A stretch of DNA of 64,000 nucleotides from DSUN01 sp035527715. GTDB lineage: Bacteria > Planctomycetota > PUPC01 > DSUN01. Within the stretch, counting starts at the first letter, position 1; each line of letters starts with the position of its first letter. Below are positions 46,722-54,966 of the stretch, one piece after another. The notes under the pieces were generated by a model. It saw only the letters and a program-made list of their open reading frames with translations. It was not told the origin of the DNA and searched no databases. Where the stretch lies: positions 1 to 64,000 of the forward strand of contig DATKZY010000187.1 of the NCBI GenBank assembly GCA_035527715.1, written 5' to 3'. The position numbers and the translations under genes were made by a program.

Positions 46722-47483
46722 TCAGGCCTCCCAGTAGCGCTGGGCGGCGAGAGCCGCGAGGGCCTCGCTACGGTAGAGGCCGCGGCGCCAGTTGCGGCGC
46801 AGGCGCAGGACGGTGCGCAGCATGGGCCCGGCGTGGCGGAGCGCCCGCACGGTGGACGCCCCCTGGCGCTGGAGGCGCACGGGGATGCGGCGGATCTCCA
46901 GGTTGTACTTGAGGGCGATGTAGAGCAGCTCGATGTCGCCGCCGAACCGCGCATCGGTGAGCAGGGGGAACAGGGCGTCGGCCACGTCGGCGCGGAAGCC
47001 CTTGAGGCCCGCCTGCGAGTCGGGGATGCCGCCCGTGACCAGCAGCCGCACCGCGTGGCGGAACAGCCGCGACGTGAGCCGCCGCGCCCACGGCAGCCCC
47101 TCGCTGTACAGGCTGTCGGGCAGCGTGCGGTCGCCGATCACCACGTGGAACCCCCGCTCGTTGACCAGCCGCTCGGCGTAGAGGAGGGCGGAGCGCTCGA
47201 AGGGCACATCGGCGTCCGTGAAGATGCGGCACGAGCCGCGGGCCGCCTGCATGCCCTCGCGGATCGCCGCGAACTTCCCGCGGTTCTCGGGGAGGGACAC
47301 GATTCGGAGTTTCCCGCTCTCCAACTGCCGCAGGATGGCGAGGGAGTCATCCGTGCTCCCGTCGTTGACGGCGACGATTTCGTGCTCGGGGCACCTGGGC
47401 TCGAGGAAGGCGGCCAGGGCGCGCAGGCTCTCCTCGAGGAAGCCCGCGGCGTTGTAGACCGGGATGACGACCGACAGGCGCAT
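46722..47483 (-). CDS. GT2 glycosyltransferase, Dpm1-like
   Basis: A 253-aa GT-A protein: MRLSVVIPVYNAAGFLEES, AVNDGSTDDS, and DADVPFE as the metal-binding site. GGIPDSQAGLKGFR is the typical acceptor loop. Last gene of a minus-strand operon; its ATG overlaps the upstream methyltransferase stop by one base (TGATG). Confidence 0.8.
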   Translation of the reverse strand: MRLSVVIPVYNAAGFLEESLRALAAFLEPRCPEHEIVAVNDGSTDDSLAILRQLESGKLRIVSLPENRGKFAAIREGMQAARGSCRIFTDADVPFERSALLYAERLVNERGFHVVIGDRTLPDSLYSEGLPWARRLTSRLFRHAVRLLVTGGIPDSQAGLKGFRADVADALFPLLTDARFGGDIELLYIALKYNLEIRRIPVRLQRQGASTVRALRHAGPMLRTVLRLRRNWRRGLYRSEALAALAAQRYWEA

Positions 47484-48253
47484 CACGTGTTCCCCGCAAG
47501 AGCGTAGAGGAGGTTCCCCAGGGGCTGGCCCGCCTGCCACTCGGCGGCGTCGAGCCGCTCGGCCAGCGGCCGCGACAGGGCGCTGACGAAGGGCGCCAGG
47601 CCGCAGAAGCGCCCGACCCGCCGCACGGCGAGCCCCGCGGCTCGCAGCACCCGCTCGAGGCGCTCGGCCGTGAATCGCGTCACGTGCTGTCTGCCGCGCA
47701 TGGGCGGCGAGAGGCGCAAGGCATCCATCAGCCACTCGATCGCCGGCCACAGGCTCTGGTAGTTCGGCGTCGTGACGAGCAGCACGCCCTCGGGGCGCAG
47801 CAGGCGGCGGACGAGCCCCAACAGGTCCACCACCTGTCGCGCGGGCAGGTGCTCGATGAGTTCCATGCACACGATGAGGTCGAAACTCTCGTCGGCGAAG
47901 GCCATTTCGTTGGCCGGCCCGAGGTGGAAGCGGAGGTCGGCCATCGCGAACTGCGCCCGCGCGAAGCGGAGGGCCTCCTCGTTGGTGTCCACGGCGTCCA
48001 CCACGGCGCCTTGCTCCGCAAGAAAGTGGGCGACGACGCCCGAGCCGCAGCCGACGTCGAGCGCGCGCATCCCGGCCCGCGGCCGGGCCAGGGTGCGGAC
48101 GAGCTCAAGCTTCCGCTGGTGCCAGAAGCGCTGCGCCGCCGGCCCCTGGGTGAGTGCGCGGTACTGGTAGTCGCCCGGGATGGCCACCGGGCCTGGCCCG
48201 AGCCTAGTCGAGGGCTCGCCCCGCCGCCACGGCCTGGCCGGTTCGCTGCTCAT
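47483..48253 (-). CDS. UbiG-like SAM methyltransferase
   Basis: A 256-aa class I methyltransferase. SAM loop ALDVGCGSGVVAHFLAEQG; FDLIVCMELIEHL; VLLVTTPN. Resembles UbiG-type O-methyltransferases but in a glycan context, so a sugar is the more probable acceptor. Overlaps the upstream gene by 4 nt. Confidence 0.8.
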   Translation of the reverse strand: MSSEPARPWRRGEPSTRLGPGPVAIPGDYQYRALTQGPAAQRFWHQRKLELVRTLARPRAGMRALDVGCGSGVVAHFLAEQGAVVDAVDTNEEALRFARAQFAMADLRFHLGPANEMAFADESFDLIVCMELIEHLPARQVVDLLGLVRRLLRPEGVLLVTTPNYQSLWPAIEWLMDALRLSPPMRGRQHVTRFTAERLERVLRAAGLAVRRVGRFCGLAPFVSALSRPLAERLDAAEWQAGQPLGNLLYALAGNT

Positions 48254-49791
48254 GGTCCGGCCTCGTTCCGGGCGGCCGCCCGCCGTGGGCGCGACCAGCG
48301 CCGCAGCGTGGCCTCCAGCAGCCAGGCGGCGCCGAGCGCCACGACAACGAGATGATAGCACGAGTAGTGGCACATGCCCAGCCCCGAGAAGATCGCGAAC
48401 GCCGGGAGCGACAGCGGCAGGCTGAAGCACACGAGCTTCAGAAGCCACCAGCACTGCCGCGCCGCCAGCAACGCGAGCACGGGCAGCACCAGCACGCCGT
48501 GCATCGGCACGTCCACGCCGGCCGTCCCCACGCTCAGGCGGGGAGGGGTCGTCTGCCACAGGATGCGCCAGGCCCGCTGCGCCAGGACGCCCAGGTACCA
48601 GAGCGGGTCGCGCGCGATGTCGCCCAGCACCTTGTCGCGCACCACCTCCTCGTAGTGCGGCAGCTCGTACGGCGTCTTGTAGTAGTGCCGGCCCTCGTCC
48701 CAATAGGTGTCCTTGAAGAGCGACCGGGTCCTCTTCGTCTTGGGGATTTCAACGCCGTACTTCTCCTCGAGGAGGGGGAGAGCGTAGTCGGCGGCCGCCT
48801 GGTCGTCCCAGGCGTAGCCGTGCTTCTGGCCGAAGTCGCCCAGGCCGCACCAGATGGGGTGCCAGAAGAGGTGGCTCTGGGCGCGCGGGCCGGGGTAGGG
48901 GTGGCCGCCCGCCGCGGCGACCGCGCGCCGCGCCTGCTCGTGCTTCGCGTCGAACCACGCCGACCAGCCCCACCCGCCCAGCAGGTAGGCCGCGAACAGC
49001 ACGCCGACCAGGCCCACGCGGACGAGCCAGCGCGCCCCCGACACCGCCAGGTAGCACGCCATCGGCGACAGGATGAGCGCCAGCGGCTCGGGACGCACCT
49101 GCCTCACGCTGGCCAGCAGCAGCCCCGAAGCGACCGGCACCGCCCATAGATACCAGGGTGATACCTTGCGCTCGCCCAGCAGCGGCACGTGGAGCGCCAG
49201 GAGCGCCACCGCCGCCGTGATCGGCCAGCCGAACGTGTTCTCCCGCAGGTACGCCTCGTGCAACTGGAACGGGTTGGAGCCGAGAAGCAGCACCAGGATG
49301 CTCCCCAGCACCGGCTGGCGGATGAACCAGAAGGCGGCGAACAGCCCCACGAGCGCGAGGGTGAACGCAAGCCCGTTGGCCGGCCGCACGCTCGGGTCCT
49401 TCGGCGAGCCCCTCAGCAGCGCGTCGGGCAGGTAGAGGAGCGCCGTGCCCAGGCTGCCCGAGCGATAGCTGTGCTGCCACTCCATCAGCAGCGTGTCGCC
49501 GTGCTTTGCGAGAACCTCCCGCGCCCCCTCGCGGCTGAACACCACGTCGTCCTTCTCCGTCGCGACCGGGAAGAGACCCAGGTAGTAGAGAAAGTAGACG
49601 AACTTCTCCTGCATGAGCTTGCCGGTGGACGCCTGGAGGCGGTAGCGGGCGTCGAGGCGGTCACCGGCCCGGTAGAACGTGTATTGCCAGAGCGGGATCA
49701 GCAGGCAGCCGAGCGCGAGGGTGAGCGCCCGTGCCCGTCTGCCCTCGGCGAGGTGCGACTGCCGCTCCAGATTGCAAATGGGGACAGTCAC
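48250..49791 (-). CDS. Polytopic membrane protein, GT-C-like
   Basis: A 513-aa protein with about nine helices and a soluble loop (about 290-400) containing HYYKTPYELPHYEE. Overall organisation is GT-C-like, but no clear acidic catalytic motif was found, so the activity is unassigned. Starts with GTG at 49791 within a small palindrome (49777-49797); a later start is possible. Confidence 0.6.
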   Translation of the reverse strand: MTVPICNLERQSHLAEGRRARALTLALGCLLIPLWQYTFYRAGDRLDARYRLQASTGKLMQEKFVYFLYYLGLFPVATEKDDVVFSREGAREVLAKHGDTLLMEWQHSYRSGSLGTALLYLPDALLRGSPKDPSVRPANGLAFTLALVGLFAAFWFIRQPVLGSILVLLLGSNPFQLHEAYLRENTFGWPITAAVALLALHVPLLGERKVSPWYLWAVPVASGLLLASVRQVRPEPLALILSPMACYLAVSGARWLVRVGLVGVLFAAYLLGGWGWSAWFDAKHEQARRAVAAAGGHPYPGPRAQSHLFWHPIWCGLGDFGQKHGYAWDDQAAADYALPLLEEKYGVEIPKTKRTRSLFKDTYWDEGRHYYKTPYELPHYEEVVRDKVLGDIARDPLWYLGVLAQRAWRILWQTTPPRLSVGTAGVDVPMHGVLVLPVLALLAARQCWWLLKLVCFSLPLSLPAFAIFSGLGMCHYSCYHLVVVALGAAWLLEATLRRWSRPRRAAARNEAGP

Positions 49792-49797
49792 CTATTT
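49777..49797. repeat. REP-like palindrome across a gene junction
   Basis: The imperfect palindrome aaatggggacagtcaccta-ttt spans the start codon of the membrane protein gene and the stop codon (49792-49794) of the methyltransferase gene. Similar ggggacagtcacc sequences are, from general knowledge, common as REP-type repeats in some bacteria. Confidence 0.5.
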
Positions 49798-50781
49798 TTC
49801 CTCACGTATTCCCTCGGTCGCTTCGGCTTTCCACGCGACGACGTTGTGCTGGGGCAGGATGGGCCGGGCGATGGCCTCGAAAGGGCGGACGAGGGCCCGC
49901 GCTAGGGCGCTCCGCGGCAGGAGCGAGCGGATGGCGAAGTGCGGCCCGAACGCCGCGCGCAGCAGGCGCCGCAACTCGAAGAGCGAGAGCAGGCGCTTGC
50001 TGCGATAGGGCTTTCCCCGGCGCCATCGCACGTAGGGCTCCATCCAGCGCCGCGGCAGCCAGCCCACGCCCCAGAGCTTCACGTGCGGCTCGCGCGTGAG
50101 CAGGGTGAAGCGGTTGGGCGAGTTGAAGAAGAACAGGCCGCCCGGGCGGAGGGCCCGGCGCACCTCGCCCAGCAGCCGCTCCTGGTCGGGCACGTGCTCG
50201 ACGACGTCGGTCGCGTTCGCCAGGTCGAAGCTCTGCTCGGCGAAGGGGAGCTCGAGCGCGGAGGCGGCGACGAAGGCCACGTTCGCGATCCCGGCCTCGG
50301 CGAAGCGCTTCTTCGCCAGCAGCAGATCGGTCAGCAGGATGTCGAGTCCGACCGCCAGGCGGGCCCGCCGCGCCAGGGCGAAGAGGGCGCTCCCCGCGCC
50401 GCAGCCGACGTCGAGGGCCGAGGCGTCCATCGGCACCGTGCGTCCGGCCGCCGCGGCGTGGCAGGCGATCTGTTCCCAGCGGCGCGCGCCGCGCTGGGGG
50501 GCCTCGGCCTCGTGCTTGTCCCAGAGGCGCTGAAGGGCGTCCCCCTCCTCGCGGTGATACAGCCCCCAAAGCTCGCGGTAGGAGCTGTCGAGCCAGCGGC
50601 GGATCACCTCGAGGCAGAAGTCCCCGTGGCGCGGGCCTTCGGGCGGGTCGGGCCGGAAGTCCGGGATGCCGTGGATGACCTCGAAGGTGCGCGGGCACGC
50701 GGGGCAGGTAAGCCCCGCCGAGGCCACTGTGAGCGCGCCCCGGCACGCTGGGCATCGGAGGAGGGGAAGCAGCTCCGCCAT
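49792..50781 (-). CDS. Methyltransferase with N-terminal zinc ribbon
   Basis: A 329-aa protein. Zinc ribbon C10-C13-C26-C29 (CPAC...CPAC, Trm112-like). SAM domain with ALDVGCGAGSALF, ATDVVEHVPDQ and GGLFFFNSPN. First gene of a four-gene minus-strand operon. The ATG directly follows a 7-bp array (50782-50802) and has no Shine-Dalgarno at normal distance; GGGAGAGAG lies ~27 nt away. Confidence 0.8.
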   Translation of the reverse strand: MAELLPLLRCPACRGALTVASAGLTCPACPRTFEVIHGIPDFRPDPPEGPRHGDFCLEVIRRWLDSSYRELWGLYHREEGDALQRLWDKHEAEAPQRGARRWEQIACHAAAAGRTVPMDASALDVGCGAGSALFALARRARLAVGLDILLTDLLLAKKRFAEAGIANVAFVAASALELPFAEQSFDLANATDVVEHVPDQERLLGEVRRALRPGGLFFFNSPNRFTLLTREPHVKLWGVGWLPRRWMEPYVRWRRGKPYRSKRLLSLFELRRLLRAAFGPHFAIRSLLPRSALARALVRPFEAIARPILPQHNVVAWKAEATEGIREEK

Positions 50782-50802
50782 TTCGGATTCCGGATTTCGG
50801 AT
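50782..50802. repeat. 7-bp array abutting a start codon
   Basis: Three units on the plus strand (ttcggat, tccggat, ttcggat), i.e. atccgaa-type on the coding strand, ending exactly at the ATG of the minus-strand methyltransferase. Confidence 0.8.
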
Positions 50803-50831
50803 GTCGCTCTCTCCCGGTGGCCTTCGCGTTG

Positions 50832-50860
50832 AGGGTACGCGCCGTCCGCGCCCCTGTCAA
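50832..50860 (-). promoter_or_regulatory. Minus-strand sigma-70-like promoter
   Basis: On the minus strand TTGACA (50860-50855), a 17-nt spacer and TACCCT (50837-50832). It would start transcription near 50825, giving a ~44-nt leader that contains the 7-bp array before ATG 50781. Confidence 0.6.
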
Positions 50861-50874
50861 GTTCCCCTCGCCGC

Positions 50875-50903
50875 TTGCGAAAGGGCATGGGCCGTGGTAT
50901 TAT
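50875..50903 (+). promoter_or_regulatory. Plus-strand sigma-70-like promoter, divergent
   Basis: TTGCGA at 50875-50880, a 17-nt spacer and TATTAT at 50898-50903. The two -35 boxes are only 14 nt apart, so the divergent promoters may be co-regulated. Confidence 0.55.
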
Positions 50904-50961
50904 CCCTTCCGCGTTGATGTACGGCGTCTCCTCGCCCCTCCGGAGCTTGCAGGGAGCATCC

Positions 50962-52545
50962 ATGGACAGCGGCGAACAGGGTGCGTGTGGCATGCGGCGA
51001 ACCGTCCTGTGGGTCGCCGCTGTCGTCCTGGCCACGTTCCTGGTGCGGGTGCCCACGTTCCGCCTGCCGCTCGACCAGGATGGCTCGGTGTTTGCCACCG
51101 TGGCGACGACGTGGGCGGATGGAGGCCTGCCCTACCGCGACGCGTGGGACCACAAGCCGCCACTGACCTATCTGGTCTACCGCGGCCTGTTCCTCTTCGG
51201 CCCCGCCACAGGCCCCGGGGTGAACTTCACCCTGCGGGTCGGCTCGGCGCTGTGCGACGCGGCGGCCGCGGTGCTGCTGTTTCTGCTGGCGCGGCGGTTC
51301 TTTGGCTTCCGGGCGGGGGTCGGGGCGGGGCTGGTCTACACGGTGTTCGCGGGGATGCCCATCCTTCAGCTCGAGGCGTTCCAGCCCGAGCGGCTCGCTG
51401 TCCTGTGCACCGTTGCAGGGGTGCTGGCGGCGGTGGCGTATGCCGATTGCCGCAGGTATTCGCTCGCGGCCCTGAGCGGGCTGCTGTTCGGCTTCGGCTT
51501 GATTGCCAAGCAGATCGTGGCCCCCGTGGGCGTGCTCGTGTGGGCGTGGCTCACGTGGGACGCCTTCCGCGCCGAGGGGCGGGCGGCCGTCCGCCGCGTC
51601 GTCATTCACTCCGTCCTGCTCGCCGTGGGGGCCGTGCTGCCGTGGGGGCTGTGCGTGGCGTACTTCGCGGCGCACGGGGCGTTCGGGGAGTTCTGGGAGT
51701 GCACCTGGCGCTTCAACCTGTTCTACGCGGAGGAGCATCGCAAGGGCTCGCTCCTGGCCGGCGCGGTGACGGCCGCCAGGACGATGGTCTTTGACCACGG
51801 CTTCCTCTGGCTCTCGGCCCTCGGCGGGATGGCGGTCGCCCTAGCTCGGCCGGCGTTGCGCCGCTGGGGCGTTCTCCTCGTCGGGTGGGTCCTCGTGGCC
51901 TTCCTGGCGCTGATCCTGCCCGGCCAGTTCGCCTACTACTACTACGTGCCGACCGTGGCGCCGCTGGCCATTGCCGCCGGCGTGGCCCTGGGCGGCTTGT
52001 GGCGGGCGGCTCGGACCTCCCCGGCGGCCGCCGTGGGAGCCGCACTGGCCGCGCTGGCGCTCCTGGCCCCGTTGGGCCTCGCCGCGAAGCGCTCGCACGC
52101 CGTCCTCGTCGGCCACGTGCGCCCCGACCAGACGAATGTCGTCGTGGCCGACGTGGCGCGCTACGTGCGCTCGAAGACGAACGAGGGCGCCCGCATCTAC
52201 ATGCGCGGCGGGCGGCCCCAGGTCTACGTCCTCGCCGGCCGCCGCAACATCTGCCCCTTCCTCTACGACTTCTACTACGGCCTGCCGCCCGACAAGGCCT
52301 ACCACTATCAGCCGCACAAGCTCGAGGCCATCCTCGAGGCCCTCGACCGCTGGCAGCCCCCGTTCATCGTCGTCACCACCCGGGGCGATGGGCCCGACAC
52401 GGAGGTGTTCGGCGGCGCCTACGAGAAGCTCGGGGAGTACTTCCCCGAGTTCCTGAAGCGCCTGGGGGCGCAGTACGAGCTGGACAGGAAGTGGCCGGCG
52501 CGGCCCGTCTCCCTGATGGTCTTCCGCCGCAAGGAGGCGCCGTGA
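50962..52545 (+). CDS. GT-C (GT39/ArnT-like) membrane protein
   Basis: A 527-aa polytopic protein. External loop DQDGSVFATVATTWADGG with LPYRDAWDHKPPLTYL; about ten helices; periplasmic C-terminal segment with AGRRNICPFLYDF. Start ATG 50962 has AGGGA 6 nt upstream and follows the promoter at 50875-50903. Paralogue of 44883. Confidence 0.7.
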   Translation: MDSGEQGACGMRRTVLWVAAVVLATFLVRVPTFRLPLDQDGSVFATVATTWADGGLPYRDAWDHKPPLTYLVYRGLFLFGPATGPGVNFTLRVGSALCDAAAAVLLFLLARRFFGFRAGVGAGLVYTVFAGMPILQLEAFQPERLAVLCTVAGVLAAVAYADCRRYSLAALSGLLFGFGLIAKQIVAPVGVLVWAWLTWDAFRAEGRAAVRRVVIHSVLLAVGAVLPWGLCVAYFAAHGAFGEFWECTWRFNLFYAEEHRKGSLLAGAVTAARTMVFDHGFLWLSALGGMAVALARPALRRWGVLLVGWVLVAFLALILPGQFAYYYYVPTVAPLAIAAGVALGGLWRAARTSPAAAVGAALAALALLAPLGLAAKRSHAVLVGHVRPDQTNVVVADVARYVRSKTNEGARIYMRGGRPQVYVLAGRRNICPFLYDFYYGLPPDKAYHYQPHKLEAILEALDRWQPPFIVVTTRGDGPDTEVFGGAYEKLGEYFPEFLKRLGAQYELDRKWPARPVSLMVFRRKEAP

Positions 52546-52590
52546 CCGCCTTGGCGGGTGCCGAACGCTCATAGCTCGTTCCTCGTGGGC

Positions 52591-52625
52591 TCGACGACGA
52601 GGACGACGACGAGGACGACGACGAG
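52591..52625. repeat. GAC/GAG array upstream of the acyltransferase
   Basis: Runs of gacgac/gaggac units end at the first base of the GTG start of the next gene. This is the reverse complement of the array type at 5426-5464. Its GAGG words may serve as a weak ribosome site. Confidence 0.75.
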
Positions 52626-53833
52626 TGAGCGACATCGAAGTCCAGACCATCACCACGGACGCCGCCTGGACGGAGCTGGAGGGGGAGTGGAACGCCCTCG
52701 TCGAGCGCTCCGCGAGCGCGACGGTGTTCCTCACGTGGGAGTGGCTTCGGCCCTGGTGGCGCCACTTTCGCCGCGCGGGCGACGAGTTGTGCATCCTGGC
52801 CGCGCGGGATGGGGCGGCGCTCGTCGGCCTCGCGCCGCTCTACCGCTGCCGCATCCGCGCCTCCTACGGCCTCGGCTCCCTGCGCCGCCTCGGGTTCCTG
52901 GGCGACCACTCGGGCGATTCGGAGTACCTGGACTTCGCCATCGAGCCGGGGCGCGAGGAGGAGGTGCTGCGGGCCTTCCTCGGCCACATCGAGACCGACC
53001 CGGCGGGCTGGGACCTCGTGCAGCTCTGGCTGCTGCCCGAGGGCTCGCCGAACCACGGTGTCCTGCGCCGCATGGCCGCCGAGCGCCACTGGCTGGTCGA
53101 GAGCCGCCGATGGCCCTGCCTCGCCATCCCGCTGCCGGGCGACTGGGAGAGCTACCTGGCGATGCTTCAGCCCCGCTTCCGCTCGAAGCTGCGCTCGCTC
53201 CTGCGCAAGCTGCCCGATGAGCAGGGCGCCTCGTTCGACCAGTGCACCGACGCGGCGGAGCTGCCGGAGCGGCTGGAGTCGCTCTTCGCGCTCCACCAGC
53301 AGCGCTGGCGGGCGCAGGGCAAGCCGGGCAGCTTCGCGTCGGAGGCCAGGCGGGGCTTCTACCGCGAGATGGCCGAGGCGTTCCTGCGGCGCGGCTGGCT
53401 CCGCTTTCACTCGCTGCGCCTGGGCGGCCGCTTCGTCGCCCACGAGTTCAGCTTCGAGCACCTGGGCCGCGTGTACTTCCTCCAGCAGGCATTCGACACC
53501 GCCTGCGTGGAGCTCAACGTGGGCACGGCGCTGAAGGCCCACGTCATCCGCGAGAGCATCGCCCGCGGTGCCCGCGAGTACGATTTTCTGGGCGGCGACG
53601 CCGCCTACAAGCAGAAGTGGGGCACGCAGCGGAACGAGAGCGTGTTCCTCACGCTGGCGCGCCCCACGGGCCGCACCCGCGTGCATCTCGGGCTGCCGCG
53701 CCTGGGCCGGCGGCTGCGCGATGGCGGGCGCGCACTGACACCCGCTCCGCTGCTTCGCCTGAAGCGCCGGGCGCAGGAATGGCTGCGCCGCCGGCGCTTG
53801 CCGCCCTCGGAGGGCCAGGAGGCGAGCGAATGA
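52625..53833 (+). CDS. CelD/BcsL/FemAB-like GNAT acyltransferase
   Basis: A 402-aa protein with two GNAT-type halves (acetyltransf_6 type): FLTWEWLRPWW and LVGLAPLYR in the first, RFHSLRLGGRFVAHEFSFEH and AREYDFLGGDAAYKQKWG in the second. Proteins of this kind occur in XrtA polysaccharide loci and are presumed to acylate glycan or peptide amines. GTG start. The C-terminal ~60 residues are basic. Confidence 0.8.
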   Translation: MSDIEVQTITTDAAWTELEGEWNALVERSASATVFLTWEWLRPWWRHFRRAGDELCILAARDGAALVGLAPLYRCRIRASYGLGSLRRLGFLGDHSGDSEYLDFAIEPGREEEVLRAFLGHIETDPAGWDLVQLWLLPEGSPNHGVLRRMAAERHWLVESRRWPCLAIPLPGDWESYLAMLQPRFRSKLRSLLRKLPDEQGASFDQCTDAAELPERLESLFALHQQRWRAQGKPGSFASEARRGFYREMAEAFLRRGWLRFHSLRLGGRFVAHEFSFEHLGRVYFLQQAFDTACVELNVGTALKAHVIRESIARGAREYDFLGGDAAYKQKWGTQRNESVFLTLARPTGRTRVHLGLPRLGRRLRDGGRALTPAPLLRLKRRAQEWLRRRRLPPSEGQEASE

Positions 53834-54963
53834 GGGTCGCCCTCGTCAACCGCTTCTTCCGCCGACCCGGCGCCGTGCCGAGCGTGGTCCGCGAGTGGGC
53901 CGACCACCTCGAGGCCGCGGGCCACGAGGTCGTCGTGTTCGCCAGCGACGTGGACGCGGCGCAGAGCTCTGCCCTGCGCACCTACGTGCCCGTGCGGATG
54001 GGCGGAACACGGGCCTTCGACCTGGCCGGGTGGGTCCTCGCCTGGAACGTCCGCAGGGCGCTGCGGCGGCAGGAGCGGGTGCCCGACCTCGTGCTCGCGA
54101 CCGACTCGACGGCGTACGTCGGCGCGTGGCTGGCCTGCCGACGCCTCGGCGTGCCCGCGATCATGGCCTTCCAGGGCTGGGTCTACAGCCCGGGCAAGCG
54201 CGGCCTCTATCCGCGCACAGTGACCTGGGTCTACAAGTGGTCGGTGCGCTTCTGCGCGCGGCGGGCGCCGCTGATCGCGTGCATCAGCCGGGAAATCTAC
54301 GACGGGTTCCGCAACCTGGGCGTGCCGCCCGAGCGGCTGTGGCTGGCGGCGAACTGCATTGACCTGGCGGCGTGGGACACGGGGAAGGCGGGCGCTCACC
54401 AGCGGGCAGAGCGGCGGCTCCTCTTCGTCGGCCGCTTCTCGCCCGAGAAGGGGCTGCGCTATCTCCTGGAGGCCCTGCCGGCCATCGTCGCGCGCTTCCC
54501 CCAGGTGCGGGTCGTGCTCGTTGGCACGGATGAGCCCGACGACGGCGAATTCCACCAGATGGCCCGCCGGCTCGGGGTGGCCGAGCACGTGACGTTTGGC
54601 GGCGTGGTGGCGCGCGAGGCTTTGCCGGCGATGTATGCGGAGGCCGATCTCCTGGTGGCGCCCTCGCTCGCCGAGGGGCACCCGCTGGCGCCCGTGGAGG
54701 CCCTCGCCAGCGGCACGCCCGTTGTCGGCAGCGACATCCCCGGCCTCAACGAGACCGTGAGCGACGGCTCGAACGGCTTGCTCGTGCCGCCGCGCGACCC
54801 CGCGGCGCTGGCTGAGGCCCTCTGCCGCGTGCTGGGCGACGAGGCGCTGCTCGACCGCCTCACACGCGCCGCGCGGCCCTCGGTCGAGCGTTATGCCTGG
54901 GAGCCGCGAATCCGCGAGCTGGCCGAAGTCCACGCGCGCCTCACCGCGCCCCGAGCGACGTGA
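53830..54963 (+). CDS. GT4 family glycosyltransferase
   Basis: A 377-aa GT-B enzyme. N-terminal RFFRRPGAVPSVVREWADHL; FVGRFSPEKGLRYLLEAL; donor site EGHPLAPVEALASGTPVVGS with the E-x7-E pair. Start ATG 53830 overlaps the acyltransferase stop (ATGA). Confidence 0.88.
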   Translation: MRVALVNRFFRRPGAVPSVVREWADHLEAAGHEVVVFASDVDAAQSSALRTYVPVRMGGTRAFDLAGWVLAWNVRRALRRQERVPDLVLATDSTAYVGAWLACRRLGVPAIMAFQGWVYSPGKRGLYPRTVTWVYKWSVRFCARRAPLIACISREIYDGFRNLGVPPERLWLAANCIDLAAWDTGKAGAHQRAERRLLFVGRFSPEKGLRYLLEALPAIVARFPQVRVVLVGTDEPDDGEFHQMARRLGVAEHVTFGGVVAREALPAMYAEADLLVAPSLAEGHPLAPVEALASGTPVVGSDIPGLNETVSDGSNGLLVPPRDPAALAEALCRVLGDEALLDRLTRAARPSVERYAWEPRIRELAEVHARLTAPRAT

Positions 54964-54966
54964 AGG

